A program made the position numbers and the translations under genes. DNA of 38,914 bases from an uncultured Bacteroidia bacterium (GTDB taxonomy: Bacteria; Bacteroidota; Bacteroidia; Bacteroidales; UBA932), in the NCBI GenBank assembly GCA_902779765.1, contig CACZCQ010000017.1:1-38914 (forward strand), given 5' to 3'. Below, piece after piece: positions 1-5,999 of the stretch. The first letter of the stretch is position 1. Every line of letters starts with the position of its first letter. The notes under the pieces were generated by a model. The model was not told where the DNA came from and did no database searches. It saw only the letters and a list, made by a program, of their open reading frames with translations.

Positions 1-1
1 C

Positions 2-664
2 ACCAAGTACGATGTGATCGCGCTGGAAGATATGGCCTACCTCTGCATGGATTTCAGGAGTGACCGCTCCAAGCCATTCAAACCGCCGTTCCAACCCACA
101 GTGGCGAGGTACACGGACAATTATGCGATTATGATTTCCGCCTCAAAGATATTCAGTTACGCAGGCGAAAGGGTCGGTCTCGTGGCTATCTCCCAGAAAC
201 TCTACGAGCGTGAATATCCTGAATTGAAGGAAAGGTACGGCCTTTCCCGATTCGGCGACAATTTCGTGCTTACATATATATATGTCAACACTTCCGGCTG
301 CTCCAGGTCTGCCCAGAACGCAATGTCTGAGATGATGGAGGCTTCTGTCAGCGGCAAGTACGATTTCGTAGGCGAAGTCAAGGAATATGCCCGCAGGGCC
401 CGTCGTTCCAAGGAGATCTTCTTCAAACACGGTTTCTCACTGGTATATGACAAGGACCTCGACCAGGAGGTGAGCGACGGTTTCTTCTATACCGTTGGAT
501 ACAAGGGTATGAAAGGCAGCGACTTGCTGTATGACCTGATGCGCTGCGGTATAAGCGCCATTACGCTCACTGCAACCAGAAGCAAGCAGCAGGGGATCCG
601 TGTCTGCGTGTCGATGTTGAATTCGGATGAAGATTTCTTCAAGCTGCGGCCGACGAGGCGATGA
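2..664 (+). CDS. PLP-dependent class I/II aminotransferase, C-terminal half (5' end outside window)
   Basis: This is the last 220 or so residues of a fold-type I, pyridoxal-phosphate-dependent aminotransferase. The reading frame is open from base 2 and its start lies before the window. The motif SASKIFSYAGERVG carries the probable Schiff-base lysine, encoded at 146-148, and upstream lies the ALEDMAY stretch expected to hold the cofactor-contacting acidic residue. The rest (VKEYARRARRSKEIFFKHGF, then an SAITLTAT-type segment) matches the C-terminal domain of a Bacteroidetes aminotransferase of roughly 440 residues, recognised from memory. The substrate cannot be deduced. The stop codon overlaps the ATG of the next gene (ATGA), which suggests translational coupling with the CoA-transferase-like gene. 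Confidence 0.85.
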   Translation, partial: TKYDVIALEDMAYLCMDFRSDRSKPFKPPFQPTVARYTDNYAIMISASKIFSYAGERVGLVAISQKLYEREYPELKERYGLSRFGDNFVLTYIYVNTSGCSRSAQNAMSEMMEASVSGKYDFVGEVKEYARRARRSKEIFFKHGFSLVYDKDLDQEVSDGFFYTVGYKGMKGSDLLYDLMRCGISAITLTATRSKQQGIRVCVSMLNSDEDFFKLRPTRR

Positions 665-1935
665 CATTGGTCCGGTCAGGAGACTGGGTGTTCTTCCAGG
701 GAAGCACTTCCGTTCCTGTCATACTTCAGGAAGCACTTGCGAGACGCCACGAAGAGCTTCGTGACGTGAAGATAGTTTCAGGATTCAATATCACCAAGGG
801 ACCGGCACCATTCTGTAAGCCTGAGTACAGGGATTCATTTGTAGTAAACAGCCTGTTCCTGTGTGCTGACCAGCGACAGTATGTCGCCCAGGGCTATGGC
901 AGCCTGATCCCAGGTTTCCTGAGCGACCTTCCTGCGCTGATCCGCAGGCGTGAGATCCCGATAGACGTGGCTTGCATCAACTGCTCGCTGCCGGATGAGA
1001 ACGGTTACTGCAGTTACAACATCTCCGCCGACCTGGCCCAGCCGGCCGTGGAATCCGCCCGGGTAGTGATCGCACAGGTCAACAAGAGCATTCCTTATCT
1101 GTATGGTACTGCCATGATCCATAAATCGGATATTACTGCGGCCGTCGAGTGTGACGATCCGCCCGTAGACATGCAGTTCGGACCGCCTACAGAAATCGAG
1201 GCGGCCATCGGAGCCCATATCGCGGAGGAGATTCCTGACGGGGCTACCTTGCAGATCGGTGTAGGTGGTATTCCAAACGCTACCCTGAACGGACTCAGGA
1301 ACCACAAGCATCTCGGCCTCCATACCGAGGCTATGACTGACGGAGTATTCAGGCTCATGCAGTCCGGTGTGATTGACAACTCCATGAAGAAATATGAGCC
1401 CGGCCGCAGCGTCGCCTCGCTCGCATTAGGTTCCAGGCACATGTACGAGTTCATAGACCACAACAAGGATTGTATATTCTATGATGTGGGAGTGACCAAC
1501 GATCCCTCGCTTATACGGATGAACCCCAATGCAGTGGCCATCAATTCAGCGATAGAGATTGACTTGACCGGACAGATCTGTGCGGACAGCATAGGCGACA
1601 TGATTTTCTCGTCCGTCGGCGGCCAGCACGACTTCATGTACGGAGCATCGCTCTCCGAGGGAGGAAAAACCTTCATCGCCATGCCGTCCAGGACTGCGAA
1701 GGGGAGGGGAAAGATAGTCGCACACCTGGCTCCCGGAGCCGGGGTCGTCACCACCCGTTTCCAGACCCAGTACGTTGTCACTGAATATGGTTGCGTGTAT
1801 CTTCGCAACAAGAACCTCGCAGAGCGTGCCAAGGCTTTGATATCCATCGCCCATCCCGATGACCGCGAAGCCCTCGACCGCGAGGCCTTCGCCCGTTTCG
1901 GCTACACCTACCACCGCCTTTCGATGAAACCATAA
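661..1935 (+). CDS. Acetyl-CoA hydrolase/transferase family protein (4-hydroxybutyrate or butyrate CoA-transferase-like)
   Basis: This 424-residue protein belongs to the acetyl-CoA hydrolase/transferase family, which moves CoA between acyl-CoA and a free carboxylate such as acetate. Seen in the sequence: the glycine-rich motif IGVGGIPNATL, the LHTEAMTDGVFRLM segment, INSAIEIDLTGQICADSIG with a glutamate (E299) at the position expected for the catalytic residue that forms the glutamyl-CoA intermediate, and a C-terminal VTEYGCVYLR motif. The closest remembered relatives are 4-hydroxybutyrate and butyryl-CoA:acetate CoA-transferases; succinyl-CoA:acetate transferase is also possible. The start overlaps the aminotransferase stop. 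No ketoacid or butyrate pathway genes are nearby to settle the substrate. Confidence 0.88.
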   Translation: MTLVRSGDWVFFQGSTSVPVILQEALARRHEELRDVKIVSGFNITKGPAPFCKPEYRDSFVVNSLFLCADQRQYVAQGYGSLIPGFLSDLPALIRRREIPIDVACINCSLPDENGYCSYNISADLAQPAVESARVVIAQVNKSIPYLYGTAMIHKSDITAAVECDDPPVDMQFGPPTEIEAAIGAHIAEEIPDGATLQIGVGGIPNATLNGLRNHKHLGLHTEAMTDGVFRLMQSGVIDNSMKKYEPGRSVASLALGSRHMYEFIDHNKDCIFYDVGVTNDPSLIRMNPNAVAINSAIEIDLTGQICADSIGDMIFSSVGGQHDFMYGASLSEGGKTFIAMPSRTAKGRGKIVAHLAPGAGVVTTRFQTQYVVTEYGCVYLRNKNLAERAKALISIAHPDDREALDREAFARFGYTYHRLSMKP

Positions 1936-1937
1936 AT

Positions 1938-1959
1938 GGTCCCTGAGCTTGTCGAAGGG
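1938..1959 (+). repeat. Short imperfect palindrome of the ggtc-N-ctgagc...cgaag-N-g type, standalone copy
   Basis: Directly after the CoA-transferase stop lies a 22-bp unit, ggtccctgagc followed by ttgtcgaaggg, whose ends (CCCT and AGGG) can pair. It aligns 17/22 with the unit at 30384-30405. Two of the differences are a compensatory swap (CCCT/AGGG here, CGCT/AGCG there), as expected if a hairpin is maintained. From memory, near-identical sequences recur between genes in many bacterial genomes. It may add to transcription termination here, together with the next repeat. Confidence 0.65.
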
Positions 1960-1978
1960 CCGAAGGGCCCCCTTAACT

Positions 1979-2071
1979 CCAGGGCCGGGAATCTATACGA
2001 TTTCCCGGCCTTAGCGTATCAATTAGCACTCCAAGGCCACGTATTACCCCATTTCCCCGGCCGTAGAGTCT
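1979..2071 (+). repeat. 93-bp double-hairpin REP/BIME-like element, copy A
   Basis: Copy A of an element found three times in the window (also 4148-4240 and 5881-5973), all exactly 93 bp. It consists of hairpin 1 (arms around GGCCGGGAA and TTCCCGGCC), a spacer containing GCGTAT and TTAGCACTCC, and hairpin 2 (arms around AAGGCC and GGCCGT, ending GAGTCT). Copy A has the most mismatches in its stems. It sits after the CoA-transferase gene and before the DUF4252/sigma operon, in the same orientation as copy B. With the short palindrome at 1938-1959, it makes this gap a compound of two repeat families. Confidence 0.85.
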
Positions 2072-2162
2072 CATTTTGCTGGGTATTTTAAAATATTCCC
2101 TATACTAAGCGTAACATTTTCCTGCCTTCTCCGTCTTTATTATTGGCATGCCGGAAAAACGC

Positions 2163-2170
2163 TAAATTTG
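2163..2170 (+). promoter_or_regulatory. Bacteroidetes-type -7 box (TAAATTTG)
   Basis: TAAATTTG matches the Bacteroidetes housekeeping -7 consensus TAnnTTTG. A TTG at 2143-2145 could be the -33 element, though the spacing is a little short. The ATG at 2176 follows only five bases after the box, so the transcript would be leaderless or nearly so. Confidence 0.55.
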
Positions 2171-2175
2171 TAGAG

Positions 2176-2673
2176 ATGAAAAGATACTTATTATTGATTA
2201 CTCTTGCTCTGTCCCTTTGCCCATTTTGCCTGGCAGGGAATAGCGGCCAGGATAATATCAGACGGATAAACCAACTAGTCAGCGAGTACTCGTCGCATCC
2301 TGATTTCAATGTCGTTCGCCTGGGAAGGCTCGGTCTCGCAGCCGTCAAGGTAGTCATAAGGCATGACCTTGATGAGGACAGTCTGGCCTTGCTGAACGCG
2401 ATCAAAGACATCAAGCAGATTACTATCGCTGATTACGAAGACTGTCCTGCTGATGTCAGGGACCGTTTCGCTTCTCGTCTGTCCAAGCTTCTGGATAAGG
2501 ATATGCTCCTGATGGAGGCAAAGGACTCAGGTGAGAAGATGGAAATCTACGGGGAGCCTTCTGAAAGAGGCGATGAATTGACCGACCTTATCCTGAACGT
2601 TCCCGGAAGCGGAGCCCTTATCTGCATCCGTGGCAGGCTCAAGATGAAGGATGTCGCCAGGATCATGGATTAA
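2176..2673 (+). CDS. DUF4252-like secreted protein, first of three paralogues
   Basis: This 165-residue protein has an N-terminal signal peptide (MKRYLLLITLALSLCPFCLA). The start is set at 2176 because the signal peptide begins there and a -7 box lies immediately upstream. A longer frame from 2143 would begin with non-signal residues. The body resembles the 3599 and 4299 products: an N-terminal LxxxY...VxLGxL region, a central IKQITIADYED stretch, MLLMEAKDSGEKMEIYG, and a C-terminal GALICIRGRLKMKDVARIMD. This is the layout of DUF4252, a Bacteroidetes family of unknown function commonly located beside an ECF sigma factor. It lies 12 bp before the sigma gene and is probably co-transcribed with it. 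Its divergence from the 3599 protein makes the family call moderate. Confidence 0.7.
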   Translation: MKRYLLLITLALSLCPFCLAGNSGQDNIRRINQLVSEYSSHPDFNVVRLGRLGLAAVKVVIRHDLDEDSLALLNAIKDIKQITIADYEDCPADVRDRFASRLSKLLDKDMLLMEAKDSGEKMEIYGEPSERGDELTDLILNVPGSGALICIRGRLKMKDVARIMD

Positions 2674-2685
2674 GTAGTTTTAGCC

Positions 2686-3195
2686 ATGAGTGCTGAAGAA
2701 TTCAATGGAATATGGTTGCCTCTGGCGGGAAGATTCTACCGCGTGGCATACTATATCCTTGAATCGCAGGAGGATGCCGAGGATGCGGTACAGGATCTGT
2801 TCGCCAGGCTCTGGAAACTGCGCTCGACATTGGGTGGCATAAAGAATCCGGTTGCTTTCGGCATAACATCCATAAGGAATATATGCCTGGACAAGATAAG
2901 GAGCCGTTCTTCATCCCGGACAGTCAGTCCTGCTCCTGAATCGTTCACTTCGCTGCCGGATCCTGATGCAGACATTGACCGTCTGATCGTGGACAAGGAG
3001 AATATGGGGATGATAAGGTCCTGCATGGCCAGGCTCCCCTCGATGCAGCGCAAAGTTTTGGAAATGAGGGTGTTTGAAAATATCCCATATCCCGAAATAG
3101 CCCGGCGGACAGGGCTCTCGGAAGTCAATGTAAGGGTCAAACTAAGCAATGCCCGGAAGAATTTGAAAAGAATGATTGAACATGAAGACGATTGA
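2686..3195 (+). CDS. ECF-type RNA polymerase sigma factor
   Basis: This 169-residue protein has the two domains of an extracytoplasmic-function sigma factor. Region 2 is near residues 10-75, with DAEDAVQDLFARLWK, which is the core-binding and -10 recognition helix. Region 4 is near residues 115-165, with LPSMQRKVLEMRVFENIPYPEIARRTG, a helix-turn-helix that reads the -35-like element. The length is normal for the family. It lies between two DUF4252-like genes and overlaps the next gene by 14 bp, so it is very likely translated together with its membrane partner. It probably responds to an envelope signal and autoregulates the cluster; that is inferred from gene order only. Confidence 0.92.
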   Translation: MSAEEFNGIWLPLAGRFYRVAYYILESQEDAEDAVQDLFARLWKLRSTLGGIKNPVAFGITSIRNICLDKIRSRSSSRTVSPAPESFTSLPDPDADIDRLIVDKENMGMIRSCMARLPSMQRKVLEMRVFENIPYPEIARRTGLSEVNVRVKLSNARKNLKRMIEHEDD

Positions 3196-3586
3196 TGAAA
3201 TAGAGAAGTTGGGCTTTGAGGATCTCGAGCGGATATCCCTCGATGAATCAATCGAGGTTCCGGACGGACTCGAATCCAGGATCCTTGACAGGACCTCGGG
3301 CCTTCGGAAGGAATCGTGGTTCGGCAGGATGACCGGCCGTCGGCCTGTCTGGTATATCGGTATCGCCGCATCCCTTGCCGTCATTGCAGGAATCGGCTTC
3401 GCCTGGCTCGACCGTCCTAAACCTCTTCAGGACACTTTCGATGACCCTATGCTGGCTTATGCCGCTGTGGAAGAAGCTCTTAACAAAATGGCTTCGACCG
3501 TAGAAGTGGGAGTCAACTCGGTTGCGATGAGTGACGAACTGTTCCGCAAACCGGCAGAGGTAATCCAATCGATAAACAACAAGTAA
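3182..3586 (+). CDS. Single-pass membrane protein, putative anti-sigma or signalling partner
   Basis: This is a 134-residue protein with an acidic N-terminal cytoplasmic region, one transmembrane segment at about residues 57-78 (WYIGIAASLAVIAGIGFAWL) and a short external tail of about 55 residues. The ATG at 3182 was chosen; a TTG two codons upstream is unlikely. It begins inside the sigma gene (14-bp overlap), the position and topology expected of an anti-sigma factor. No zinc-finger anti-sigma motif (HxxxCxxC) is present, so the role is inferred from context alone. It is followed 12 bp later by a DUF4252 gene. Confidence 0.7.
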   Translation: MKTIDEIEKLGFEDLERISLDESIEVPDGLESRILDRTSGLRKESWFGRMTGRRPVWYIGIAASLAVIAGIGFAWLDRPKPLQDTFDDPMLAYAAVEEALNKMASTVEVGVNSVAMSDELFRKPAEVIQSINNK

Positions 3587-3598
3587 AACGAATATATC

Positions 3599-4090
3599 AT
3601 GAAAAGAATAGTATCAATTGCAATAATCCTTCTTGTGTCCCTCGCTGCACAGGCTCAAGACTATAGGGGTCTCTACCAGAAATATTCTGATGAAGAGAAT
3701 GTTACTGCGGTCTACATTTCTCCTGCAATGTTCAAACTTATCGGCAAACTGCCCGAAGTACATATCAATGAAGGTGATGTGGACTTCGCGCCCCTGATCA
3801 AGTCCATGACAGGTTTCTATCTGCTGCAGACTGAAGACAAGGCTCTCGCCGAGAAAATCAACAAGGATATCAGCCGGGTCGTTGACGGAAAGAAATTCGA
3901 ACTCCTGATGGAAGTCAAGGAGAAAGGAGAGAAGGTCAATATCTTTTCCCTTGGAGACAAGGATTTCCTCAAGAGCCTGGTCCTGACCGCATTCCAGGGG
4001 GATGAGACAGTATTCATTTCTATCGACGGCCTCATGAAGAGGGATGATGTGGAGAACGCCCTCGGTGCTGTCGCCAAAGACATGATGTAA
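3599..4090 (+). CDS. DUF4252 domain-containing secreted protein, second paralogue
   Basis: This 163-residue protein has a signal peptide (MKRIVSIAIILLVSLAAQAQ) and then a full DUF4252 domain: YRGLYQKYSDEENVTAVYIS, a PLIKSMTGFYLL strand, KFELLMEVKEKGEKVNIF, and a C-terminal TVFISIDGLMKRDDVENAL. The function is unknown. DUF4252 proteins are usually encoded beside an ECF sigma factor in Bacteroidetes, as here. It is the best family match of the three paralogues. It closes the sigma operon and is followed by the double-hairpin repeat at 4148, which could also act as a terminator. Confidence 0.85.
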   Translation: MKRIVSIAIILLVSLAAQAQDYRGLYQKYSDEENVTAVYISPAMFKLIGKLPEVHINEGDVDFAPLIKSMTGFYLLQTEDKALAEKINKDISRVVDGKKFELLMEVKEKGEKVNIFSLGDKDFLKSLVLTAFQGDETVFISIDGLMKRDDVENALGAVAKDMM

Positions 4091-4147
4091 TCAGCAGACA
4101 CTATAACATATGGCAATCCATCGGTAATCTTTTGACGCCGATATATT

Positions 4148-4240
4148 CAAAGGCCGGGAAATCGCATTGATTCCCGGACTTGGCGTATTATTTAGCACTC
4201 CACGGCCACGATTAGGCCGCAATCCCCGGCCGTGGAGTCT
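4148..4240 (+). repeat. 93-bp double-hairpin REP/BIME-like element, copy B
   Basis: Copy B has the best hairpin 2: an 11-bp perfect stem ACTCCACGGCC / GGCCGTGGAGT around a 20-base loop. Hairpin 1 (AGGCCGGGAA / TTCCCGG) has one mismatch near its base. It is in the same orientation as copy A and inverted relative to copy C. B and C align without gaps over 93 bp with about 15 differences, most of them in the loop of hairpin 2. It separates the sigma operon from the third DUF4252-like gene. Confidence 0.9.
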
Positions 4241-4277
4241 GGTCAAGGGCCTTACATTGCATGAAATATTATTTCAT

Positions 4278-4285
4278 TATCTTTG
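4278..4285 (+). promoter_or_regulatory. Bacteroidetes-type promoter (TTG then TATCTTTG)
   Basis: TATCTTTG matches the TAnnTTTG -7 consensus, and a TTG at 4257-4259 lies 18 bp upstream as a possible -33 element. The ATG at 4299 is 13 bases downstream. This gives the third DUF4252-like gene its own promoter downstream of repeat copy B. Confidence 0.6.
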
Positions 4286-4298
4286 TGATGCCATTATC

Positions 4299-4844
4299 AT
4301 GCATAAGAAGTTATTCATACTGCTGACACTTGTGTTTTTGTTCCCGGCTATTCCGACGAAAGGCCAGGAGCCAGACTCGACGGTCATAGTCAGTGCGGGT
4401 TATGAAGATAGTTTCAATAGTGTCATCGCTGTTATGGAGGAATATGACGGCCGCAGCAACGTTTCGCTGATGAAGCTAGGGAAACTTGCGATGACTATGG
4501 GAAAGACCGTCGGCAGGGCAGGAAGCGAGTGGACCAGGAAAGTTGCAAAGGCTTTCAAGAGAGTGAATACCGTATATATGCTTGAATATGGAGAAAGTTC
4601 TCCACGGCTGAGGGAAGAGATCGAGTCGAGGGTCACCTCATATCTTCCTACCGAGCATATGATTTTGCGTAACGGTAGCGGAGAGCTGGTATTTGACGAG
4701 ACCTACGGTCAGGTCTCCGAAGACGGCAAACATGTCTCCGACCTCATAATAATCATGTATGACCAATCGGTCGTGTGCATAAAAGGTACTGTCCTGAGAA
4801 GCGATGTCGATCGCATTGTCCGGCGCCTGAACAAGCAGTTGTAG
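4299..4844 (+). CDS. DUF4252-like secreted protein, third paralogue
   Basis: This 181-residue protein has a signal peptide (MHKKLFILLTLVFLFPAIPTKG). The start is placed at 4299: the frame is open upstream as far as 4167, but that part is repeat copy B and the promoter. The domain parallels the other two: NVSLMKLGKLAMTMGKTV, a VNTVYMLEYGESS strand, HMILRNGSGELVFDETYG, and a C-terminal SVVCIKGTVLRSDVDRIV. It is more similar to the 2176 product than to the 3599 product in the LGKLA and IKG/IRG segments. It has its own promoter and is followed by a strong terminator. The function is unknown. Confidence 0.7.
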   Translation: MHKKLFILLTLVFLFPAIPTKGQEPDSTVIVSAGYEDSFNSVIAVMEEYDGRSNVSLMKLGKLAMTMGKTVGRAGSEWTRKVAKAFKRVNTVYMLEYGESSPRLREEIESRVTSYLPTEHMILRNGSGELVFDETYGQVSEDGKHVSDLIIIMYDQSVVCIKGTVLRSDVDRIVRRLNKQL

Positions 4845-4867
4845 AGGTAACGATAAAAAAAGAATTT

Positions 4868-4915
4868 AAACCCCTCGAAGATTTCTTATCACTGATTTCT
4901 CCGAGGGGTTTTCTC
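4868..4915 (+). terminator. Intrinsic terminator
   Basis: The arms AACCCCTCG (4869-4877) and CGAGGGGTT (4902-4910) form a nine-pair stem followed by a short T-rich run. It ends the third DUF4252-like gene and insulates the RAYT gene. Confidence 0.8.
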
Positions 4916-4949
4916 GTTATCTTGAGCCGATCAATAACCTGACTTTGCT

Positions 4950-5867
4950 ATGAACAGATTGGAGCGCCTGAAGCAGTGGGCCGAGTACCGGACGTGGCCG
5001 GAAGGCTACTACCACCTTGTCATAGATTCTTATGAAAAAGGACAACTCTTTCACAATGAATCACAATTCGTCGCGGGGATGAATACCGTTGCCCTGGGGC
5101 AGTATATCCATAAGGTTAGGATCCTGGCTTTCAACTTGATGGTCAACCACGCTCACTTCTTGATATGGACAACCGGGAACAACGCCGTGGACTTTTTCTT
5201 GTTCCAAAAGAAACGGATCAATGCCAGGCTGATAGAAGACGGCTTCCCTCCATTGCCGGACGATCTCGGATTCAAGTTGATAGCCGTTGATACCCGGGAT
5301 CCTTACCAACTGAAAAACAACCTGGTCTATATTGCAAGGAACCCGTATAAGGTCAACTGCAAGGTTACGCCATCCGGCTATCTTTGGGGTTCCAACTATT
5401 TGATGTTCAGCAATATCTATAAAGCTATACAGAAGAAGCAGATTAAGGATTATTCCGTCGATTATATGCGGAAAGTCCTTCGATCCAAGATAAGGCTGCC
5501 TGGCGACTACATGTTCAATGACACCCTTGGAATGATTCTCCCAGAATCATATGTCTCGTTTAAAGAAGCGGAAGATATATTGAAGACCTCATGGAACTAC
5601 TGCATCGACCTTGTAAGGAATATGGATGCATATGTCAGGATTTCTGAAAGGATCGGCGGCAGGATCGAGATCAACGACCAGGAACTGGATACAATAATCT
5701 ACGCGATTTGCAAGAACAAATACAACGTGAAATCCTATCTGGAACTCAGTTTGGACGACAGGTGCCGCCTAGGAGTCAGGTTATTCAAGGATTATCATAT
5801 CGATGTCAAAAGGATATGCCGCAGGATAGGTATCGAGTACTCCGTAATGAACGAATTGGTGAAATAG
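4950..5867 (+). CDS. REP-associated tyrosine transposase (RAYT), Y1_Tnp/IS200-like HUH family
   Basis: This is a 305-residue protein of the Y1_Tnp superfamily, the single-strand DNA endonucleases related to IS200/IS605 TnpA. The HUH pair is H67-A-H69 in LMVNHAHFLIW. The probable catalytic tyrosine is Y127 in NNLVYIARNPYKVN, which matches the YIxRNP motif of RAYTs. After the catalytic domain (about residues 1-160) comes an extension ending in LSLDDRCRLGVRLF...DVKRICRRIGI, which resembles a helix-turn-helix. RAYTs act on REP hairpins rather than on their own terminal repeats. Here three 93-bp double-hairpin repeats lie within 3 kb, one beginning 13 bp after the stop codon. No terminal inverted repeats typical of a DDE insertion sequence are seen. 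Confidence 0.85.
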   Translation: MNRLERLKQWAEYRTWPEGYYHLVIDSYEKGQLFHNESQFVAGMNTVALGQYIHKVRILAFNLMVNHAHFLIWTTGNNAVDFFLFQKKRINARLIEDGFPPLPDDLGFKLIAVDTRDPYQLKNNLVYIARNPYKVNCKVTPSGYLWGSNYLMFSNIYKAIQKKQIKDYSVDYMRKVLRSKIRLPGDYMFNDTLGMILPESYVSFKEAEDILKTSWNYCIDLVRNMDAYVRISERIGGRIEINDQELDTIIYAICKNKYNVKSYLELSLDDRCRLGVRLFKDYHIDVKRICRRIGIEYSVMNELVK

Positions 5868-5880
5868 TCCGGTCTTGTCC

Positions 5881-5973
5881 AGACTCCAAGGCCGTGAAAA
5901 GGGGGAGGATCGTGGCCGCAGAGTGCTAAATAGTACGCCAAGGCCGGGAATCAATGCGATTTCCCGGCCTTGG
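5881..5973 (-). repeat. 93-bp double-hairpin REP/BIME-like element, copy C (inverted)
   Basis: Copy C is the reverse complement of copies A and B. Its hairpin 1 is perfect: 13-bp arms CCAAGGCCGGGAA (5938-5950) and TTCCCGGCCTTGG (5961-5973) around a 10-base loop. Hairpin 2 has three mismatches and a divergent loop. It occupies the gap between the convergent RAYT and nadE genes, 13 bp after the RAYT stop, and could serve as a bidirectional terminator. It shares the spacer core TTAGCACTC with the other copies. Confidence 0.9.
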
Positions 5974-5999
5974 AATCATTGGTCGCCATCGGGTGTTGC

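Noticed and set aside
2686-4090. SusC/SusD-linked FecIR-type sigma/anti-sigma system
   Set aside because: The sigma factor lacks a neighbouring FecR-domain protein or TonB receptor. The partner is a small single-pass protein and the neighbours are DUF4252 proteins.
4167-4298. Upstream extension of the third DUF4252-like gene
   Set aside because: The frame is open, but it translates repeat copy B and the promoter. The signal peptide starts at 4299, downstream of a good -7 box.
4950-5867. Complete IS200/IS605-type insertion sequence
   Set aside because: No tnpB is present, and the protein has the RAYT YIxRNP motif and a long C-terminal tail. The adjacent hairpins are dispersed repeats rather than element ends of a fixed IS.
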